Shown: in pieces, positions 6,941 to 15,285 of the stretch
Position numbering within the stretch: position 1 is the first letter of the stretch
How the letters are laid out: each line of letters opens with the position of its first letter
Translations under genes and position numbers: made by a program
Source: JAAYRG01 sp964643255
GTDB lineage: Bacteria; Bacillota; Clostridia; Lachnospirales; Lachnospiraceae
DNA length: 21,391 nucleotides
Direction of reading: 5' to 3'
NCBI GenBank assembly: GCA_964643255.1
Contig: CAZXSM010000036.1
Span: forward strand, 1-21,391
The notes under the pieces: model-generated
Told to the model about the DNA's origin: nothing
Databases searched by the model: none
Seen by the model: the letters and a program-made list of their open reading frames with translations, nothing else

Positions 6941-7940
6941 TTATCTCGTCACCCCCACCTCTTGATATTATAATTTCACCTGCATCTTCAAGTTTCCTAA
7001 TAACATTAACTATCTTAAGCTGGGCTTCTTCTACATCTCTAACTCTTACAGGTCCCATAAATTCCATGTCTTCTTTGATCATGTCAGCAAGTCTTTGTGA
7101 TACATTGTTAAATATAACTGATTGAACTTCTTCATTAGCATTCTTAAGTGCTAAAGCTAAATCATTATTATCAATTTCACGTAATACTCTTTGTATTGAT
7201 TTATCATCAAGAGTTATTATGTCTTCAAATACAAACATCTTTCTCTTAATTTCATCAGTTAATTCTGGGTCTTCAAGTTCTAAGTTTTCCATAATGTTTT
7301 TCTCTGTTCCCCTGTCAACTGAGTTTAAAATATCTACAATAGCATCTACACCACCTGCAATTGTGTAATCTTGATTTGCCATAGTTGAAAACTTTCTTTC
7401 AAGATTTTTTTCAACTTCATGAATCACATCAGGTGTAGTTTGATCCATTTGAGCAATTCTTCTAGCTACATCTGCTTGTTTTTCAACTGGTAGTTCAGAT
7501 AAAACAGCTGCCGATTGACTTGGCTGCAAATAGGCTAGAATTAAAGCTATTGTCTGAGGATGTTCATCATGAATAAAACTATTAAGTTGACCTGCTTCTG
7601 TTTTCCTAGCAAATTCAAAGGGTCTAACTTGAAGTGATGCAGTTAGTTTGTTAATTATGTTATTTGCTTCTTCTTTACCTACTGCTGCTTCAAGTAATTC
7701 TCTAGCATAAGTCACTCCGCCTTCAGTAATATACTGTTGACCTAAGCATAAATCATAAAATTCATTAAGAATCTCATCTTTTACCTCTGGTACTATGCTC
7801 CTTGTATTAGCAATCTCAAGTGTTAAGGATTCTATTTCATCTTCATTTAAATATTGATATATTTTAGAAGACTTTTCTGGTCCTAAAGCTATCAATAAAA
7901 TAGAAGCTTTTTTTACTCCTGTCAATTCTTGATCAAACAT
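6933..7940 (-). CDS. fliG: Flagellar motor switch protein FliG
   Basis: FliG forms the upper ring of the flagellar C-ring. It is anchored to FliF and its C-terminal charged helix meets the MotA stator to give torque. The 335-residue product shows the N-terminal FliF-binding domain (KKASILLIALGPEKSSKIYQ near 10-29), the middle-domain EHPQ motif at about 126-129 (SFIHDEHPQTIALILAYL), and the C-terminal torque domain with charged residues (QRVLREIDNNDLALALK and MGPVRVRDVEEAQ). The frame is open to a GTG at 7949 right after the fliF stop. ATG at 7940, with AGGTGA 5 nt upstream, is the better start. The gap to fliF is 9 nt and the 3' end overlaps fliH. Confidence 0.97.
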   Translation of the reverse strand: MFDQELTGVKKASILLIALGPEKSSKIYQYLNEDEIESLTLEIANTRSIVPEVKDEILNEFYDLCLGQQYITEGGVTYARELLEAAVGKEEANNIINKLTASLQVRPFEFARKTEAGQLNSFIHDEHPQTIALILAYLQPSQSAAVLSELPVEKQADVARRIAQMDQTTPDVIHEVEKNLERKFSTMANQDYTIAGGVDAIVDILNSVDRGTEKNIMENLELEDPELTDEIKRKMFVFEDIITLDDKSIQRVLREIDNNDLALALKNANEEVQSVIFNNVSQRLADMIKEDMEFMGPVRVRDVEEAQLKIVNVIRKLEDAGEIIISRGGGDEIIV

Positions 7941-7949
7941 TTTTATCAC

Positions 7950-9548
7950 CTAGTTCCATTCATCTTCATTAATCCAATTTCTAAGTATCTGTGCTACAGA
8001 TTCTGGGTCTTCATCAACAAGATTCTCAATAACCCTTGTGGTTTCAGATTTAGCACCTAAATCTATATCTTTTAATTGTTTCTCTTGAGTTGCCACAAGT
8101 AAATCTTCTACTGAAAGTTCTGGTTCTGTTTCTGTTACTTCTACAGGTTGCGTTCCTTTAAAAACAACATAAAGAAGTAAAGCAAAAATTAATATAATCA
8201 AAAAGATTTGAGATATTAAGGCCCAATCAGTTTCTCCTTCTTGTGCAGGTATAAACACAGGTTGTTCATATGCTAATATTTGAATCTGACTTTCTGGTAC
8301 CCCTGTAGCTAAGGAAACCAAATTATATATTTCATCAGAAACTTCTATTTGAACTCTATTACTATTGCTATTTGAATACTCTTCAAAACTTGTGTTGTTA
8401 AGTAAGCCTTGTGCTTCTAAATCTTCTTCTTTATATGCAACAACCTTAGTTGCCACAATGCTTCCAGAAGACTCTTCTGGTATTACTGCACCAACTTCAT
8501 ATTCTGTATTTGTAATTCTTTCACTAGGTAAATATTCTATTTGGACAGTATCTACATTAGAACCTGAGTTACTGGTTTCTGGATCAATTTGATATCCAGT
8601 ATCATCATTATTATCGGTTCCAGGAATTCCAGAAACTTGTCCTGAAGTATTTTCACTTTCATATGAATAATAATTTTTGTATAAGCCTTGTTCTTGGCCA
8701 TCAGCTGGTATTTGCTCTGTATAAAGTTCAGTAACTTTATCCATGTTAAGAGACCAGTTAAACATAGATTGAACATCATCAAATCCCAAATTCATCATTA
8801 ATATGTATATATTGTTATTATATGTATTTTGAAGTTTTTCTCGATAATCCAACAGAGAGTTTACATTGCTACTATATAAGTCTGTTTCTCCTCCAAAAAG
8901 TAAATTGCCGTATTGGTCTATTATCTTTATCTTATCTGTAGATTCATTACCTATTGCTGAAGCTACATATTCTGCTATAGAAGCAGCACTCGACATATCA
9001 AATTCAGAGCTAATTGTTAATGCTACGCTTGCAGGATAGTCCTTTTTCTCTGAAAGAATACTATAAGATTTGTCTTGAGGTACATAAGTCACTTGAGCAT
9101 CATTAATTCCAGCAATGTTAGTTAAGCTTTTTCGTATTTCACTTTGAACATACAAATGATTTTTCAAATTACGTTCACTACTAGTTGTGTTTAAACTATT
9201 ATTTAAAAGCTCATCCATACTTAAACCAGTAGTAGGAACATCACTACTATAAACTAACAATACTGCATCTGAATATCTAGAAGAGTCCACTAGTAGGCTT
9301 AAGTTATCATTACCTAACTTGTATTCTATACCTTCACCTTCTAATAATTGTGCAACTTCACTGATATCTTTTGTATTTTCTCCAACCATTAAAACTTCAT
9401 AATCAGTTTGAGTAGCAAAATAACTCAAGATAATAAGTGCTATAATAACAGTTGCAAAAACACTAATTATTCCTGTTTTTTGTTTTCCTGAAAAGTTATT
9501 CCATCTATTAATAAGTTCCTCTGAAACTTGCTTTAGCCTATCACCCAT
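7950..9548 (-). CDS. fliF: Flagellar MS-ring protein FliF
   Basis: FliF oligomerises in the inner membrane as the MS ring, the platform for rod, export gate and C-ring. The 532-residue product has a first transmembrane segment at about 25-46, the YscJ/FliF ring-building domain at about 47-225 (LLEGEGIEYKLGNDNLSLLV, then VYSSDVPTTGLSMDELL), and the FliF C-terminal domain with a low-complexity, Ser/Asn/Gly/Asp-rich insert at about 305-335. A second transmembrane segment lies at about 442-464. The cytoplasmic tail ends with the FliG-binding motif ESVAQILRNWINEDEW. The start is ATG at 9548 with AAGGAGC 8 nt upstream; fliE ends 20 nt before it. Confidence 0.97.
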   Translation of the reverse strand: MGDRLKQVSEELINRWNNFSGKQKTGIISVFATVIIALIILSYFATQTDYEVLMVGENTKDISEVAQLLEGEGIEYKLGNDNLSLLVDSSRYSDAVLLVYSSDVPTTGLSMDELLNNSLNTTSSERNLKNHLYVQSEIRKSLTNIAGINDAQVTYVPQDKSYSILSEKKDYPASVALTISSEFDMSSAASIAEYVASAIGNESTDKIKIIDQYGNLLFGGETDLYSSNVNSLLDYREKLQNTYNNNIYILMMNLGFDDVQSMFNWSLNMDKVTELYTEQIPADGQEQGLYKNYYSYESENTSGQVSGIPGTDNNDDTGYQIDPETSNSGSNVDTVQIEYLPSERITNTEYEVGAVIPEESSGSIVATKVVAYKEEDLEAQGLLNNTSFEEYSNSNSNRVQIEVSDEIYNLVSLATGVPESQIQILAYEQPVFIPAQEGETDWALISQIFLIILIFALLLYVVFKGTQPVEVTETEPELSVEDLLVATQEKQLKDIDLGAKSETTRVIENLVDEDPESVAQILRNWINEDEWN

Positions 9549-9568
9549 TAGTAAAGCTCCTTGCCATC

Positions 9569-9874
9569 CTAAAACTGTATGTTCATAATTTCATTATAAC
9601 TATCTAATACTGCATTACGAATAGTTAATGTGTATTGTAATGCAATTGTCGCCTTCTCTTGTGCTATTTGTAAGTCGTGGGTACTATTTGTTAACCCCAT
9701 AGCATAAGAAATCTCTGCTTGTTCAGCTGCATTAGTTAAGTTATTTGTATCTTTTAATAAAGAGACTGCAGAGTTAAGCATATGTTCAAAGGTATTATTA
9801 TTACCATTGGCCTTAGTTATCTTGTTACTTGTATTTTGTAAATTAGTTAAATTATTAATTCCATTAATTTGCAC
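9569..9874 (-). CDS. fliE: Flagellar hook-basal body protein FliE
   Basis: FliE is the small adapter joining the MS ring/export gate to the proximal rod. It has 101 residues, close to the family norm. The conserved C-terminal part is visible: a DTNNLTNAAEQAEISYAMG stretch, then HDLQIAQEKATIALQYTLTI and RNAVLDSYNEIMNIQF. The N-terminal 30 residues are polar and variable. The start codon is GTG at 9874, preceded by AAGGAGA at about 7 nt. It is the third gene of the operon, between flgC and fliF, as in B. subtilis. Confidence 0.96.
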   Translation of the reverse strand: MQINGINNLTNLQNTSNKITKANGNNNTFEHMLNSAVSLLKDTNNLTNAAEQAEISYAMGLTNSTHDLQIAQEKATIALQYTLTIRNAVLDSYNEIMNIQF

Positions 9875-9902
9875 TGTAAATTCTCCTTATAATTATGTAA
9901 AA

Positions 9903-10343
9903 TTACTTGCCTACTTCTAAACCTTTCAAGGCTAAACTCTTAGATGCGTTAAAAGCAGTTACGTTTGCCTCATATGCACGACTTGCATCAATTAAGTTTG
10001 TCATTTCAGTAACAGTATTTACATTAGGTTGTGTTACATAGCCATCTTCATCAGCATCTGGATGAGAAGGGTTATATACTATCTTCATAGGGGTCTTGTT
10101 ATCTTCAACTAGTGCTGTCACCCTAACGCCACCACCTCTTTGATTACCCATAGTATTAGAAAAAACCTGATTGAAAGACGGGTTATTTTTTTCTTCAAAT
10201 AATACAGTCTTTCTTCTATATACATTACCATTTTCATCTCTTGTAGTGTTTACATTAGCTATGTTTTGTGCAATTGTGTCCATTCGAAGTCTTTGTGCCG
10301 TCATTCCTGTTGCGCTAATATTCATACCATTAAATAGTGCCAT
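9903..10343 (-). CDS. flgC: Flagellar basal-body rod protein FlgC
   Basis: FlgC is a proximal rod subunit crossing the cell wall. The 146-residue protein has the rod-protein N-terminus (GMNISATGMTAQRLRMDTIA, then QNIANVNTTRDENG), the FlgC-specific middle (VYNPSHPDADEDGYVTQPNV), and the C-terminal rod helix (TEMTNLIDASRAYEANVTAF). Both termini are needed for the coiled rod core. The start is ATG at 10343 with AAGG about 8 nt upstream. It follows flgB after an 88-nt gap containing AT-rich inverted repeats. Confidence 0.97.
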   Translation of the reverse strand: MALFNGMNISATGMTAQRLRMDTIAQNIANVNTTRDENGNVYRRKTVLFEEKNNPSFNQVFSNTMGNQRGGGVRVTALVEDNKTPMKIVYNPSHPDADEDGYVTQPNVNTVTEMTNLIDASRAYEANVTAFNASKSLALKGLEVGK

Positions 10344-10376
10344 ATATAAGACCTTACCTTTCTAAACTTAATTAAA

Positions 10377-10414
10377 TAAAAACTTGTTAAACTTAAACAA
10401 TAAAAATGTTTTTA
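10377..10414 (-). repeat. AT-rich nested inverted repeat between flgB and flgC
   Basis: Outer arms TAAAAAC (10377-10383) and GTTTTTA (10408-10414) enclose inner arms TTGTT (10384-10388) and AACAA (10396-10400). It sits in the 88-nt gap between flgB and flgC. On the transcribed strand it is followed by TTTAATTAAG, so it could be a weak attenuator. The composition is so AT-rich that chance pairing is quite possible. Confidence 0.25.
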
Positions 10415-10431
10415 CGCATCAAAAATGCATT

Positions 10432-10821
10432 CTATAGTCCGTTTAAAACTGTCTTTAATCTGTTAAACTCATGACTCATAGAATCCACAATAGCATTGTA
10501 TCTTATTTGATTTTCTGCTAAATTAGCGCTTTCAATATCAATGTCCACATTATTACCATCTAATCTATAACTACTAGCAGCGTGGTCTTTATATACAGTA
10601 GGGTTTAATGTTTTTAAATTAACATTAGCTACCCTTTTATCTAAAGATTCGCCACCTTGTAGCTGATTTCTAAGTACATGTTGAAATTCTACATCGCTTC
10701 TTTTAAAATTAGGAGTATCTACATTCGCTATATTATTAGAAATAACTTCGTTTCTCACTAGACTAGCATCAGCTGCCTTATCTAAGATATTAATATAATT
10801 AAATGTGTTTGATTTTATCAT
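10432..10821 (-). CDS. flgB: Flagellar basal-body rod protein FlgB
   Basis: FlgB is the most proximal rod subunit and usually the first gene of the fla/che operon. The 129-residue product has the rod signature NEVISNNIANVDTPNFKRSD at about 24-43, followed by VEFQHVLRNQL and, near the end, LAENQIRYNAIVDSMSHEFN with the terminal helix LKTVLNGL. The start is ATG at 10821, with AAAGGGGGAT upstream. A promoter at 10860-10888 is the likely source of the flagellar transcript. It is separated from codY by about 360 bp. Confidence 0.97.
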   Translation of the reverse strand: MIKSNTFNYINILDKAADASLVRNEVISNNIANVDTPNFKRSDVEFQHVLRNQLQGGESLDKRVANVNLKTLNPTVYKDHAASSYRLDGNNVDIDIESANLAENQIRYNAIVDSMSHEFNRLKTVLNGL

Positions 10822-10859
10822 GATTATCCCCCTTTTTCCTATAATACTATAATATATCT

Positions 10860-10888
10860 ATTATAAGCAATATATGTCAAAAATTCAA
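10860..10888 (-). promoter_or_regulatory. SigA-type promoter for the flagellar operon
   Basis: On the minus strand TTGAAT (10888-10883) is followed by a 17-nt spacer and a perfect TATAAT (10865-10860), about 40 nt before the flgB start. An overlapping alternative uses TTGACA (10880-10875) with an 18-nt spacer to TATATT (10856-10851). Either would make a short leader of about 25-35 nt. This suggests housekeeping sigmaA control of the fla operon, as for B. subtilis fla/che. The call is by eye. Confidence 0.5.
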
Positions 10889-11080
10889 TGAAAAACTCAT
10901 ATTTTGGCATATGATAATATAATACCATAAGTTTACGGAAATATCTTATAAATATTCAAAATATCTACATGTTTTATTGCTTTTTACTTATTTGCTGATT
11001 ATAAACAATATACATTTATCAACATATTGTAAGCTTACTGTTAAATTTGTAATATTTTCCTATTTATAAACAAAAAATAA

Positions 11081-11132
11081 CATAGAATTATATATTTAAG
11101 TTTTATCAAAAATGATAATATATAATTCCATG
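11081..11132 (-). terminator. Likely transcription terminator after codY
   Basis: Sixteen-nt arms CATAGAATTATATATT (11081-11096) and AATATATAATTCCATG (11117-11132) pair with one mismatch around a 20-nt loop that contains a smaller TTATCA/TGATAA hairpin. On the transcribed strand the stem is followed by TTATTTTTTG. The stem is AT-rich and 50 nt past the codY stop. It would separate codY from the flagellar promoter. Confidence 0.6.
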
Positions 11133-11182
11133 TCATATATTTTGTTATATATTTAGTTTGTTTTTATATTTTATGATTAATT

Positions 11183-11992
11183 TTACTTTTTACATTCTTT
11201 ATCTTCTTTTTCTTTAAGCTTATCTTCTTTTATTTTATCCAGTTCTTCAAAAATCTCATCATTCAATACTTTTATGTAAGTACCTTTCATACCTGATGAT
11301 CTAGATTCAATCACACCAGCACTTTCAAACTTTCGAAGAGCATTTACTATAACAGATCTAGTTATACCTACTCTATCTGCGATTTTGCTAGCAACTAGTA
11401 CCCCTTCATCACCATCTAATTCATGAAATATATGAAGTATAGCTTCAAGTTCTGAATATGAAAGTGTTGATATAGCTGAATTTACAATTTGAACTTTTCT
11501 ACTTTTTCTATCATGTTCCTCATTTATTGACCTCATCATTTCAAGGGCAATTACTGTTGTGCCATACTCTATTAAAATAATATCATCCAAATTATATTCT
11601 TCATCAACTTTATAACTAAATATAGTACCAAGGCGTTCTCCGCCTATATCAATAGGAGTTACTATTGCTCTATATTTTTTTATATCTTCCCCTACAAAAC
11701 CTAGAGTTAATAGATTTATGTTTTCTTGTGTGGATAATATATTCAAAAACCTTTCATTTAGCAAGGTATCAATCTTTTCTCCTACATTGTCTGCGATTAA
11801 TTGCCCAATGACTTTTATATTATCCCTGTTTTTTATTCCTAATACCTTACCTTTTTTACTAATAGCGATAACATTAGAAGCTAATATTTCGCTTAAAACT
11901 TCACATACATCATCAAATACTAATTGATCAGTATTTGTGTTATGAAGTAGCTTGTTGATTTTTCTTGTTTTATCAAGCAGCTCCACACTCAT
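11183..11992 (-). CDS. codY: GTP-sensing transcriptional pleiotropic regulator CodY
   Basis: CodY senses branched-chain amino acids (GAF domain) and GTP. It represses or activates nutrient, competence, motility and sporulation genes in low-GC Gram-positives. The 269-residue product has the GAF region at about 1-155 and the C-terminal winged helix with the near-invariant ASKIADRVGITRSVIVNALR at about 201-220, then RKFESAGVIESRSSGMKGTY. The lysine/glutamate-rich tail (from about 250) makes it about 10 residues longer than B. subtilis CodY. The start is ATG at 11992 with GGGAGGAAG about 5 nt upstream; a 6-bp hairpin abuts this site. It follows topA by 50 nt with no promoter seen, so it is probably co-transcribed with topA. 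Its neighbour flgB is a CodY-controlled operon in B. subtilis. Confidence 0.98.
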   Translation of the reverse strand: MSVELLDKTRKINKLLHNTNTDQLVFDDVCEVLSEILASNVIAISKKGKVLGIKNRDNIKVIGQLIADNVGEKIDTLLNERFLNILSTQENINLLTLGFVGEDIKKYRAIVTPIDIGGERLGTIFSYKVDEEYNLDDIILIEYGTTVIALEMMRSINEEHDRKSRKVQIVNSAISTLSYSELEAILHIFHELDGDEGVLVASKIADRVGITRSVIVNALRKFESAGVIESRSSGMKGTYIKVLNDEIFEELDKIKEDKLKEKEDKECKK

Positions 11993-12006
11993 GAATACTT
12001 CCTCCC

Positions 12007-12023
12007 GTGATTAAGCAAATCAC
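12007..12023 (-). promoter_or_regulatory. Hairpin abutting the codY ribosome binding site
   Basis: GTGATT (12007-12012) and AATCAC (12018-12023) form a perfect 6-bp stem with a 5-nt loop in the 50-nt topA-codY gap. On the mRNA the stem ends directly at GGGAGGAAG, the codY Shine-Dalgarno (11998-12006). It could modulate codY translation; no regulator is implied by the sequence. Confidence 0.35.
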
Positions 12024-12042
12024 CTTTCTCTTATGTCATTTT

Positions 12043-14160
12043 CTAGTTATTTGTTACTTCTTCTGAATCTGTTTCTTCTAGCTTAATTTCTTCTAACTTT
12101 TCTTTACTAATTAAATAACCACATTCTTCATCAGCACAAACTACATTCTTACCTTTTTCTAACATATAGCCTTCACAATCTGGACATTTAAGCTTAGATG
12201 GTTTTTGCCAAGTCATAAAATCACAGTCTGGATTATCTTCACATCCATAGTATCTTCTTCCTTTTCTGGTCTTACGTATAACAACGTCTTTACCACATTG
12301 AGGACAATCTACTCCTATCTTTTCAAGATATGGTTTTGTGTTTCTACACTCTGGAAAACCTGGGCATCCTAAAAACTTACCATGAGGTCCATACTTAATA
12401 ACCATATTTCGTCCACATTTTTCACAGATGACTTCAGTTACTTCATCTGCAATCTCAACTTTTTCTAAGTTTTTCTCGGCATCTTCCACTGATTTTTCAA
12501 AGTCAGGATAAAAATCTCTAAGAATAGTCTTCCAGTATATTTCACCTTCTTCAATTTCATCTAACCTAGATTCAAGATTAGCTGTAAAATGAACATCTAC
12601 TATATTAGGAAATGCTTTAAGCATAATATCGTTAACTATTTCTCCAAGTTCAGTCACAAATATATTCTTTTTTTCCTTTGTAATATATCTACGTGAAAGA
12701 AGTGTGGATATAGTAGGTGCATATGTACTTGGCCTACCAATTCCTAATTCTTCAAGGGTTTTAACCAATGAAGCCTCGTTGTAATGTGCAGGTGGTTTAG
12801 TAAAGTGCTTTGAATGCTTAAATTCATTAAAAGTTAGCTTACTCTCTTTATTCATAGAAGCAAGAACAGTATTTGTTTGTTCTTGTTCTTTTTCTTGTTT
12901 ATATACAGATAAATACCCCTTAAATACTAACTTGGATGTATTTGCAGTAAAACGATATCCATTAGAAGTAACTTTGATTGATACAGTTTCATATTTGGCT
13001 GCTTGCATCCTACTAGCAACAAATCTTTCCCAAATTAATTTGTAAAGACGGTATTGGTCTCTACTAAGGGATTCCTTTATTTCCTTTGGTACTAAGTTAA
13101 CGTTAGTAGGCCTAATAGCCTCATGGGCGTCTTGAGCCTTTTTATTAGTATTTGTTTGTTTTTTATTTAAAACATAATCTTTACCAAACTTATCACTTAT
13201 ATATTCTTTTGCACTTGCATCAGCGGTATCAGATACTCTAGTAGAGTCTGTACGTAAATAAGTAATCAAACCAACAGTACCAGAACCTTTTATGTTAATA
13301 CCTTCATAAAGCTGTTGTGCAATTCTCATAGTTTTTGCAGTGGTAAAATTAAGTCTTCTAGATGCCTCTTGTTGCATAGTAGAAGTTGTAAAGGGAAGTG
13401 GTGATTTTTTCTGCCTGGTAGATTTTCTAAATTCAGAAATATTAAAGTCTTCATCTTTAATTTTATCTAATATTTCATTTAGTTCATCCTCTGAATTTAT
13501 TTCTATTGCATTACCATCTTCGTCTCCAAGAAACTTTACTTCTAGACTTTCTTTATTTCCTTCTACATCTAATATTACATCTAAATTCCAATATTCTTTT
13601 GGTATAAAGTCATTAATCTCTTTTTCTCTATCACAAATTAGTCTAAGAGCTACAGATTGAACACGACCCGCACTTAAACCTCTTTTTACTTTTTCCCATA
13701 ATACTGGACTTATTTTATATCCTACAATACGGTCAAGAGCACGCCTTGCTTGTTGAGCATCCACAAGGTCTTTATCTATTTCTCTTCCTTCATTAATAGA
13801 ATTCTTAACTGCTTCCTTAGTTATTTCGTTAAAAGTTATCCTAGAATAATCGTCTTCTTCTAATTTCAAGGCCTTAGTAAGATGCCAAGATATAGCCTCC
13901 CCTTCTCTATCCGGGTCAGTTGCTAGGAATATCTTATCAGCTTTTTTAGCTTCTTTTCTCAAATCTGCTAATAATGGACCTTTTCCTCTTATGGTTATAT
14001 ATTTTGGTTCAAAATCATTTTCTGTATCAATTCCTAATTGACTCTTAGGTAAATCTCTAACATGTCCATTAGAAGCCATTACTTTATAGTTACGTCCTAA
14101 GAATTTCTTAATTGTTTTAGCCTTCGCCGGTGACTCGACTATAACTAGATTCTTTGACAT
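12043..14160 (-). CDS. topA: DNA topoisomerase I (type IA, TopA)
   Basis: TopA relaxes negative supercoils through a transient 5'-phosphotyrosine break. The 705-residue product has a TOPRIM domain (NLVIVESPAKAKTIKKFLG at 4-22, acidic triad segment DPDREGEA at about 83-90), RGLSAGRVQSVALRLICDRE at about 160-179, and the active-site Tyr at about 301 (GLITYLRTDSTRV). Three C-terminal four-cysteine zinc fingers follow, starting CEKCGRNM, CPQCGKDV and CPDCEGYM. The reading frame opens 11 codons earlier, but ATG at 14160, with AAGGGGAG 5 nt upstream and MSKNLVIVESPAKA as N-terminus, fits the family. It lies 25 nt after dprA, a common pairing in Firmicutes. Confidence 0.98.
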   Translation of the reverse strand: MSKNLVIVESPAKAKTIKKFLGRNYKVMASNGHVRDLPKSQLGIDTENDFEPKYITIRGKGPLLADLRKEAKKADKIFLATDPDREGEAISWHLTKALKLEEDDYSRITFNEITKEAVKNSINEGREIDKDLVDAQQARRALDRIVGYKISPVLWEKVKRGLSAGRVQSVALRLICDREKEINDFIPKEYWNLDVILDVEGNKESLEVKFLGDEDGNAIEINSEDELNEILDKIKDEDFNISEFRKSTRQKKSPLPFTTSTMQQEASRRLNFTTAKTMRIAQQLYEGINIKGSGTVGLITYLRTDSTRVSDTADASAKEYISDKFGKDYVLNKKQTNTNKKAQDAHEAIRPTNVNLVPKEIKESLSRDQYRLYKLIWERFVASRMQAAKYETVSIKVTSNGYRFTANTSKLVFKGYLSVYKQEKEQEQTNTVLASMNKESKLTFNEFKHSKHFTKPPAHYNEASLVKTLEELGIGRPSTYAPTISTLLSRRYITKEKKNIFVTELGEIVNDIMLKAFPNIVDVHFTANLESRLDEIEEGEIYWKTILRDFYPDFEKSVEDAEKNLEKVEIADEVTEVICEKCGRNMVIKYGPHGKFLGCPGFPECRNTKPYLEKIGVDCPQCGKDVVIRKTRKGRRYYGCEDNPDCDFMTWQKPSKLKCPDCEGYMLEKGKNVVCADEECGYLISKEKLEEIKLEETDSEEVTNN

Positions 14161-14185
14161 ATAATCTCCCCTTATATAAAAATTT

Positions 14186-15271
14186 CTAAACACTAGAATA
14201 ATAATTTGTTCTAATTTCTTTAATTAGACTCTTTATTTCTAACTGTAATAATATTTCATTTAATTCGTCAATGCTTAGATTAGTCTCGCCTATAATGTCA
14301 TTCATATGCTTTGGTGAATGACTTAAACTAGCATACACTATTTTTTCTTTTTTTTCAAGCAACTTAATCTTTCCTTGTAAATTGTCACTACTACTTACGT
14401 AATTGTAGTCATAATCCTCTAGTATATCCTGGGAACTTGTTACAACTTTGGCTCCCATCTTTATTAGATTATTACATCCTTCACTTAATTTACTATATAT
14501 ACTTCCTGGAACAGCATAAACATTTTTCCCTTGCTCTAATCCTGCATCAGCTGTAATTAGAGAACCACTTTTTTCTTTTGCTTCTATTACTAGTATACCA
14601 TCTGCCAAACCACTTATTATACGGTTACGTATTGGAAACTGATACTGAAGTGGCGGCTTTCCTATACCATATTCTGATATTAATCCACCTTTTTTAGAGA
14701 TTTCCATATATAAAGAAAAATTCTCTTTAGGATAGCAAATGTCAATCCCGCACCCTAAGATTCCAAAAGTATCTCCACCTGAACTTAAAGATCCTTGATG
14801 GGCATATCCATCTATACCAAAAGCTAAACCGCTTATTATCTGTATGCCAGCACTAGATAATTCTTTAGATAGTTTTAAGGCCACATGTTTGCCATAATCG
14901 GAGCAGTTTCTTGCTCCTACAACTGATATTATTGGTCTGTTTTCATCTGGTAATTTGCCTCTAACGTACAGTCCATATGGTGGATCAAAAATATTCTTTA
15001 ATCTTGCAGGATATTCACTATCATCTATTGTTATCAAATGTATGCCTTTATTATGTAATTTTTTATAATCCTTTTTTATCCTATCTATATCTTTACTTAT
15101 AGAAATATTTATAATATCTTTTTCATTTAGCTTTTTAATTTGCTCAAGTTCCTTAGCATTTCCCTTATAGGCAGCCTCTAAAGAACCATAAAAATCTAAA
15201 ATGGCCTTTATCTTTTTTAATCCTACTTTATCTATATTTAAAATCCAATTCCAATATTCTTTCCGAGTCAT
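14186..15271 (-). CDS. dprA: DNA-processing protein DprA (Smf)
   Basis: DprA binds incoming single-stranded DNA during natural transformation and loads RecA. It is also widespread in bacteria not known to be competent. The 361-residue product has an N-terminal helical (SAM-like) part, then the extended Rossmann fold: VVGARNCSDYGKHVALKLSK at about 117-136, SGLAFGIDGYAHQGSL at about 147-162, GILGCGIDICYP, and YQFPIRNRIISGLADGILVI with GSLITADAGLEQGKNVYAVP. A C-terminal winged-helix region (about 300-361) is present. ATG at 15271 is preferred over the upstream open frame because AAGGAAGGT lies 7 nt before it. It starts 14 nt after the comM stop. Confidence 0.97.
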   Translation of the reverse strand: MTRKEYWNWILNIDKVGLKKIKAILDFYGSLEAAYKGNAKELEQIKKLNEKDIINISISKDIDRIKKDYKKLHNKGIHLITIDDSEYPARLKNIFDPPYGLYVRGKLPDENRPIISVVGARNCSDYGKHVALKLSKELSSAGIQIISGLAFGIDGYAHQGSLSSGGDTFGILGCGIDICYPKENFSLYMEISKKGGLISEYGIGKPPLQYQFPIRNRIISGLADGILVIEAKEKSGSLITADAGLEQGKNVYAVPGSIYSKLSEGCNNLIKMGAKVVTSSQDILEDYDYNYVSSSDNLQGKIKLLEKKEKIVYASLSHSPKHMNDIIGETNLSIDELNEILLQLEIKSLIKEIRTNYYSSV

Positions 15272-15285
15272 AGTATTTACCTTCC

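Larger units (their letters stand above)
10822..11182. other. Gene-free interval between codY and flgB
   Basis: This 361-bp, strongly AT-rich interval has no convincing reading frame. It holds the codY terminator hairpin (11081-11132), a perfect 10-bp palindrome GTAAGCTTAC (11029-11038), a short inverted repeat ACAATAT/ATATTGT (11005-11011 and 11024-11030), and the flgB promoter (10860-10888). No SigD-type promoter was recognised by eye. Confidence 0.7.

Noticed and set aside
8552..8782. Minus-strand open frame of 76 codons inside fliF
   Set aside because: It is an alternative frame of fliF, which reads through here without interruption. The predicted peptide has no recognisable domain.
10930..10944. 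CodY-box-like sequence AGTTTACGGAAATAT upstream of flgB
   Set aside because: It differs from the CodY consensus at 4-5 of 15 positions; in such AT-rich sequence this is expected by chance. A weight-matrix scan or CodY binding data would be needed.
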